Origin: Gammaproteobacteria bacterium
Lineage (GTDB): Bacteria > Pseudomonadota > Gammaproteobacteria > Pseudomonadales > Azotimanducaceae
Direction of reading: 5' to 3'
Assembly (NCBI GenBank): GCA_027293665.1
Contig: JAPUFN010000285.1
Span: forward strand, 1 to 6,879
DNA: 6,879 nucleotides
The position numbers and the translations under genes were made by a program. This document shows, piece by piece, positions 5,797 through 6,879 of this stretch; position 1 is the stretch's first letter; each line of letters begins with the position of its first letter. The notes below the pieces were generated by a model. That model had not been told where the DNA came from. It ran no database searches and saw nothing but the letters and a program-made list of their open reading frames with translations.

Positions 5797-6879
5797 AGTC
5801 ATTCGCAGAATATCCCGCAAAGAACTGACGCTCTTTTTTGCTTCACCCATAGGCTATCTGTTCCTGCTGAGCTTTCTCGCAGTGACTCTTTTCATTTTCT
5901 TCTGGGGAGAGGCGTTCTTTGCCCGCAACATCGCGGACGTTCGGCCGATGTTCGAATGGCTGCCCGTGCTCCTCATCTTTCTGAGTTCAGCGTTGACGAT
6001 GCGGATGTGGAGCGAAGAACGGCGGACCGGGACGCTGGAATTCGTCGCGACGCTGCCTGCGAGCGGCTGGGAATTTGTTCTCGGCAAGTTCCTGGCCTGC
6101 TGGACGCTCCTCGCGGTTGCACTCGCATTGACGTTGCCCCTGCCCTTGAGTGTTGCCTTCATGGCGGACCTCGACTGGGGGCCGGTGTTGGCTGGCTACA
6201 TTGCTGCGCTGTTGCTGGGTGGCGCGTATCTTGCCATCGGCGTTTTTGTCAGCGCCCGTACAGACTCTCAGATCGTCAGTCTTATCATCGCCTCGTCCGT
6301 GTGCGGGTTGTTCTATCTGATCGGCAGTCCGCTGCTCACGGACCTGGTGGGTGGCCAATCGGCCGACCTGATGCGAGGTGTTGGCAGTGGCTCGCGCTTT
6401 ACCTCGATTACCCGCGGTGTGTTGGATTTCCGGGACCTCTATTTCTACATTTCCCTGGCGGCGGTATTTCTGACCCTGAACGTCTATGCGCTGGAAACCC
6501 GGCGTTGGGCGATCGACGGCGATCGCGGCCATCACCGTAAATGGCGGTTGGCAACCACGCTGCTGGCCGCAAACCTGCTGCTGGCGAATCTCTGGCTGGC
6601 CCCGTTGAGTAATTTGCGTATCGACATGACCGAGGGACGGTTGTATTCGATATCAGATGCGACGCGGGGATATATCGCCCAGCTGGAAGAACCGATGCTC
6701 ATTCGTGGCTACTTCAGCCGGAAAACCCACCCACTGCTGGCACCTCTCGTGCCACAGGTTCGCGATCTCCTCAATGAATTTGCCGTGGCCGGCGGTGACC
6801 GTCTGCGCGTTGAGATCGTCGATCCGGCCGAGGACCCTGCGATCGAAGACGAAGCAAATATGAAGTACGGCATCCGGCC
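5786..6879 (+). CDS. ABC-2 type permease fused to a GldG-like domain (3' end outside the window)
   Basis: My codon-by-codon reading from ATG 5786 finds no stop through the window end, giving 364 complete codons of a longer protein. Residues 1 to about 240 form an ABC-2 (GldF-like) permease. It has MRLEVIRRISRKELTLFF at the N-terminus, the coupling-type segment MRMWSEERRTGTLEFVATLP (72-91) and about six membrane segments, near 22-41, 57-72, 97-125, 137-156, 165-183 and 220-237. A charged linker (about 238-253, ending DRGHHRKWR) leads to a seventh segment at 254-275. After it, NLRIDMTEGRLYSISDATRG and the region through LVPQVRDLLNEF (about 276-331) match the start of GldG, which is anchored in the inner membrane and faces the periplasm. 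In Bacteroidota, GldF and GldG are separate proteins used with GldA. The fused form is known to me from proteobacteria. The substrate is unknown. Confidence 0.88.
   Translation, partial: MRLEVIRRISRKELTLFFASPIGYLFLLSFLAVTLFIFFWGEAFFARNIADVRPMFEWLPVLLIFLSSALTMRMWSEERRTGTLEFVATLPASGWEFVLGKFLACWTLLAVALALTLPLPLSVAFMADLDWGPVLAGYIAALLLGGAYLAIGVFVSARTDSQIVSLIIASSVCGLFYLIGSPLLTDLVGGQSADLMRGVGSGSRFTSITRGVLDFRDLYFYISLAAVFLTLNVYALETRRWAIDGDRGHHRKWRLATTLLAANLLLANLWLAPLSNLRIDMTEGRLYSISDATRGYIAQLEEPMLIRGYFSRKTHPLLAPLVPQVRDLLNEFAVAGGDRLRVEIVDPAEDPAIEDEANMKYGIR

Noticed and set aside
5956..6540. A 194-codon plus-strand frame inside the permease gene, and the opposing minus frame at 5987-6535.
   Set aside because: Both overlap the permease, which has clear ABC-2 features and a good ribosome binding site. 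The alternative translations are Arg/Pro/Cys-rich and domain-free.

Overview
This window looks like an ordinary stretch of chromosome from a proteobacterium, most likely a gammaproteobacterium. The evidence is moderately high GC (about 60% by eye), tight gene packing, Shine-Dalgarno sites of the GGAG/GAGGA type, two TTG starts, and a set of genes (MetY, NnrU, a GldA-like ATPase with a permease-GldG fusion) that I associate with that group. The lineage is an inference from gene content only. I saw no mobile element, CRISPR array, tRNA, rRNA or phage gene.

Layout: (1) 1-225, minus strand, the N-terminal 75 residues of an AhpD-like alkylhydroperoxidase-related protein whose C-terminus lies outside the window. 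(2) 226-359, a divergent intergenic region with a nested dyad close to the metY start. (3) 360-1685, plus, an O-acetylhomoserine sulfhydrylase (MetY type), followed by (4) 1682-2479, plus, an alpha/beta hydrolase whose TTG start overlaps the metY stop. (5) 2501-3310, minus, a short-chain dehydrogenase with an unusual insertion, convergent with the hydrolase. (6) 3441-4124, plus, an NnrU/Z-ISO-family membrane protein. (7) 4133-4729, minus, a small COG2945-like alpha/beta hydrolase. (8) 4730-4884, a divergent promoter region. (9) 4885-5796, plus, an ABC ATPase of the GldA type, and (10) 5786 to the window end, plus, an ABC-2 permease fused in one frame to the start of a GldG-like extracytoplasmic domain.

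How the genes work together: MetY makes homocysteine from O-acetylhomoserine and sulfide, and the coupled hydrolase is probably co-produced with it, but its substrate is unknown. The ATPase and permease-GldG fusion clearly form one ABC-2 type system. In Bacteroidota the homologous GldA/GldF/GldG are separate proteins linked to gliding; here the F and G parts are one polypeptide and the transported substrate is unknown. The SDR, NnrU-like protein and small hydrolase are single-gene units with no clear shared pathway.

I did not find strong evidence for a wholly new system. The points most worth a second look are the permease-GldG fusion, the MetY-hydrolase coupling and the AhpD-like gene with a CxxC motif divergent from metY.
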